Part shown: positions 61,933 through 64,000 of the stretch, piece by piece
How positions within the stretch are numbered: the stretch's first letter is position 1
Layout of the letters: each line of letters starts with the position of its first letter
Source of the DNA: SPDF01 sp963699825
Lineage (GTDB): Bacteria > Gemmatimonadota > Gemmatimonadetes > Gemmatimonadales > GWC2-71-9
DNA length: 64,000 nt
Direction: 5' to 3'
NCBI GenBank assembly: GCA_963699825.1
Contig: CAVOVI010000012.1
Location: forward strand, 1-64,000
Program-made: the position numbers and the translations under genes
Notes under the pieces: generated by a model
Database searches by the model: none
Told to the model about the DNA's origin: nothing
What the model saw: the letters and a program-made list of their open reading frames with translations, nothing else

Positions 61933-64000
61933 TCACCAGACTCGGACCCGGTCCGCCGGCGACAGGTAGAGGGCCTCTCCCGGCTGCACGTCGAACGCGG
62001 CATACCAGGCGTCGACATTTCGCACCGTGAACGCCCGGTATTCGCCCGGCGAGTGGCCGTCGGTCAGGACACGCTGCCGGAGCGCCGGTTCCCGGTACTT
62101 GGTCCGCCAGATCTGCCCGAAGCTCAGGAAGAACTGCTGGTCGCCGGTCATGCCATCGACTACCGGCGCGTCCGCGCCGCCCAGCGATATACGATAGGCG
62201 TCGTAGGCGGCCGCAATGCCGGCCAGGTCGGCGATGTTCTCGCTCAGGGTCTGCTTGCCGTTGACGGCCAGGTCAGGGAACGGCCGATAGGCGTTGTACT
62301 GGGCGACGAGCTGCGCCCCAGACGCCTCGAAGTGCTTCAGGTCATCTGGCGTCCACCAGTTGTGCATCCGGCCGGTCGCATCGAAGAGCGCACCCAGGTT
62401 GTCGAAACTGTGGCTGATCTCGTGGCCGATGACCGCGCCCATGGCGCCATAGTCCATGATCGCCGCGCGGCTTGGATCGAAGAACGGCGGCTCCAGGATG
62501 GCGGCGGGGAAGTTCATGGCGTTCATGGCGGGCATGTTGACCGCGTTGACCGTCTGGGGGGTCATCACCCACTCGCCCCGATCCACCGGCTGGCCGAGGC
62601 GCTGGAGGCGAGCCCGCAGCTGGAACAAGCCGGCGCGCTCCAGGTTGCCGTATGCGTCGCCCGGGATCACCTGAAGGCCGGCGTAGCTGGGCCAGGCGTC
62701 AGGATACCCGATTCCAACCTTGAGGACGGCAAGCTTGGCCTTCGCCTCCTTCTTGGTGCTCGGAGCCATCCAGTCGAGGTGATCGACGCGCGCATTGAAC
62801 GCGGCGATAATGTTGGCGACCATGGCCTCGGCGCGGGCCTTCTCTTCGGGAGAGAAGTACTTGTCGGTGTAGAGCTTGCCGACTGCGAACCCCAAAGCGG
62901 CGTTCGTGGCACCCACCGCCCGCTTCCAGCGGTCGCGCTGGACCTGTGCACCGCTCAGCGCCGTGCCATAGAAGGCGAACGACTGCTGGTCGAAAGCGCT
63001 AGGGAGCACCGCGGCCCGGGCCTGAATTGCGTGGAAGGTCAGGTAGGCCTTCCAGGTATCGAGCGGCACGCTCTTCGTCAGGGCGGAAAGCCCGGTGAAG
63101 GCGCTCGGCTGCCAGACGTCAAAGACGGCTGGCTTCGAGAGCCCCGCGGCGGCGAAGTAGATCTCCCAGTCCAGCCCCGGAGCCTTGGAGCGGAACTCAG
63201 CCCGGGTCCAGTGATTGTTTCCTTTGGCGAAGTCACCGGTTGCTTCGCGGGTCCAGTGGACCTCCGCCATCCGGGTCTCGAGCTCCATGATCGCCGCCGC
63301 CTTGGCGTCTGCTCCCTCGACTCCGGCCAGTCCGAGCATGGCGGCAACGTGCCGCTGGTATTGCTCGCGGATGGCCGCCATCCCGGCGGATGGATCGACG
63401 TAATAGCTCCGGTCGGGCATTCCCAGCCCACCCTGCAGGAGGAAGGGCGAGTACTGGGTCGGATCGTCGAGATCCTGGGCCACCCAAAGACCGAAGAGAT
63501 TCCCGGTGTACAGGTCCGTTGCGTTCATGGCGTCGACATCGGCCCGGAGCGTCGTGCCGAGGAAGTAGGCGAGCTGTGTGCGATTGCTGATCGCTGCGAT
63601 CGAGTCGAGCGTCGGCCGGAGGGGTGTTAGGCCCGCGGCTTCAATGGCGGTCAGGTCCATAAAACTCGAGTAGTAGTCCCCGACCATCTGCGCTTCCGAG
63701 CCCATCGGCGCCTTCGTCTGCGCGGTTTCCTGCATCAGGCCGGCCACCCGACCGTCGATCATCTCGGCGAGAATCGCGAACGACCCGTACGAGCTTCGGT
63801 CCGCCGGAATCTGCGTCTCCCTGAGCCAGGTGCCGTTGGCGTAGTCGTAGAAATTGTCGCCCGGCTTCACCGAACGGTCCATGCCGGCCGTGTCGAGGCC
63901 GGCAGGAGGGGCCCCCTCCTGTGCATGGAGGGCCATGGGCAGTGCCATCACCGCAAGGAGGCCGACGGGAGCCAGGAGGGTGGAAAGACGGGAGAGGTTT
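61933..64000 (-). CDS. M13-family (neprilysin/PepO) metallopeptidase, start outside window
   Basis: At least 689 residues, lacking only the first few. A signal peptide (LLAVMALPMALHAQ) precedes the PGDNFYDYANGTWLRETQIP opening. The zinc site is VIGHEISHSFDNLGALFD, with the third ligand in KQTLSENIADLAGIAAAYDA, substrate-binding NAMNFPAAILEPPFFD and a C-terminal VRNVDAWYAAFDVQPGEALY ending in RVRVW (families end in CxVW; the Cys is replaced). Degrades small peptides outside the cytoplasm. Intact across 2 kb, unlike many neighbours. Confidence 0.95.
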   Translation of the reverse strand, partial: NLSRLSTLLAPVGLLAVMALPMALHAQEGAPPAGLDTAGMDRSVKPGDNFYDYANGTWLRETQIPADRSSYGSFAILAEMIDGRVAGLMQETAQTKAPMGSEAQMVGDYYSSFMDLTAIEAAGLTPLRPTLDSIAAISNRTQLAYFLGTTLRADVDAMNATDLYTGNLFGLWVAQDLDDPTQYSPFLLQGGLGMPDRSYYVDPSAGMAAIREQYQRHVAAMLGLAGVEGADAKAAAIMELETRMAEVHWTREATGDFAKGNNHWTRAEFRSKAPGLDWEIYFAAAGLSKPAVFDVWQPSAFTGLSALTKSVPLDTWKAYLTFHAIQARAAVLPSAFDQQSFAFYGTALSGAQVQRDRWKRAVGATNAALGFAVGKLYTDKYFSPEEKARAEAMVANIIAAFNARVDHLDWMAPSTKKEAKAKLAVLKVGIGYPDAWPSYAGLQVIPGDAYGNLERAGLFQLRARLQRLGQPVDRGEWVMTPQTVNAVNMPAMNAMNFPAAILEPPFFDPSRAAIMDYGAMGAVIGHEISHSFDNLGALFDATGRMHNWWTPDDLKHFEASGAQLVAQYNAYRPFPDLAVNGKQTLSENIADLAGIAAAYDAYRISLGGADAPVVDGMTGDQQFFLSFGQIWRTKYREPALRQRVLTDGHSPGEYRAFTVRNVDAWYAAFDVQPGEALYLSPADRVRVW

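Noticed and set aside
60757..63630. Very long open frame (957 residues) on the plus strand
   Set aside because: It lies antisense to the TauE, NmrA-like and M13 peptidase genes, whose motifs are clear. The composition is that of a mirrored GC-rich reading frame.

Overview
The window is GC-rich, gene-dense bacterial DNA. It most resembles an uncultured member of the Gemmatimonadota; this is an inference from content, not from a marker gene. Pointers are a kinase with a TolB-like tail coupled to a PD40 beta-propeller lipoprotein, a clade II (Sec-type) nitrous oxide reductase cluster, an ntp-type V/A-ATPase operon, an ArsR-methyltransferase next to ahcY, and many small secreted or membrane proteins. 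I saw no rRNA, tRNA, CRISPR array, integrase or insertion sequence. Several palindromic intergenic repeat families (REP-like) recur.

Quality caveat: at least 16 genes, including strictly conserved ones (nosZ, ahcY, ntpI, ntpD, rhlE), carry one or more single-base shifts, mostly net insertions. Reading across each shift restores a full-length family member, so I treat them as consensus errors of a long-read style assembly, not as pseudogenes. Each affected gene is given as one feature with the approximate shift positions.

Layout. 0-5 kb: kinase tail and PD40 lipoprotein, then leftward ahcY with its ArsR-methyltransferase. 5-8 kb: leftward phosphodiesterase, nitronate monooxygenase and DUF4442 genes among repeats. 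7.9-15.9 kb: N2O respiration block, with an Rrf2 regulator divergent from cytochrome c-nosZ-nosB-nosL-nosD-nosF-nosY and two small heme-oxidase-like membrane proteins facing it. 16-19 kb: leftward thioesterase, Cdd1-like, YbjQ, VOC, secreted unknown and alkyltransferase-like genes. 19.1-27.2 kb: nine-gene V/A-ATPase operon in the order ntpF-I-K-E-C-G-A-B-D. 27.2-29.4 kb: pirin, MarR and nitroreductase around two similar palindromes. 29.4-33.9 kb: leftward zinc-ribbon, desaturase, DUF255 and site-2 protease genes. 34 kb: cold-shock gene with a strong terminator. 34.4-39.3 kb: nine leftward genes, six of the eight junctions being stop/start overlaps. 39.3-54.8 kb: rhlE, a LuxR membrane regulator, two DinB-fold genes, peptidases, a K+ channel, a second pirin, a ScyD-like lipoprotein, an AI-2E exporter family protein, a PCuAC copper chaperone, YaiI and a ferritin-like gene. 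55-57.6 kb: three rightward surface-polysaccharide genes. 57.6-64 kb: leftward DUF1697-GNAT fusion, coiled-coil protein, enolase-superfamily enzyme, TauE/SafE permease, NmrA-like protein and an M13 peptidase cut by the right edge.

How they fit together: the nos genes give an outer-face N2O-reducing branch (lipoprotein cytochrome c to NosZ, with NosL/NosDFY for copper-site maturation and NosB in the membrane), probably under Fe-S Rrf2 control through paired GTGAA-N6-TTCAC dyads. The V/A-ATPase has a c-subunit ion site compatible with Na+. Most other genes are stress, repair, detoxification and envelope housekeeping.
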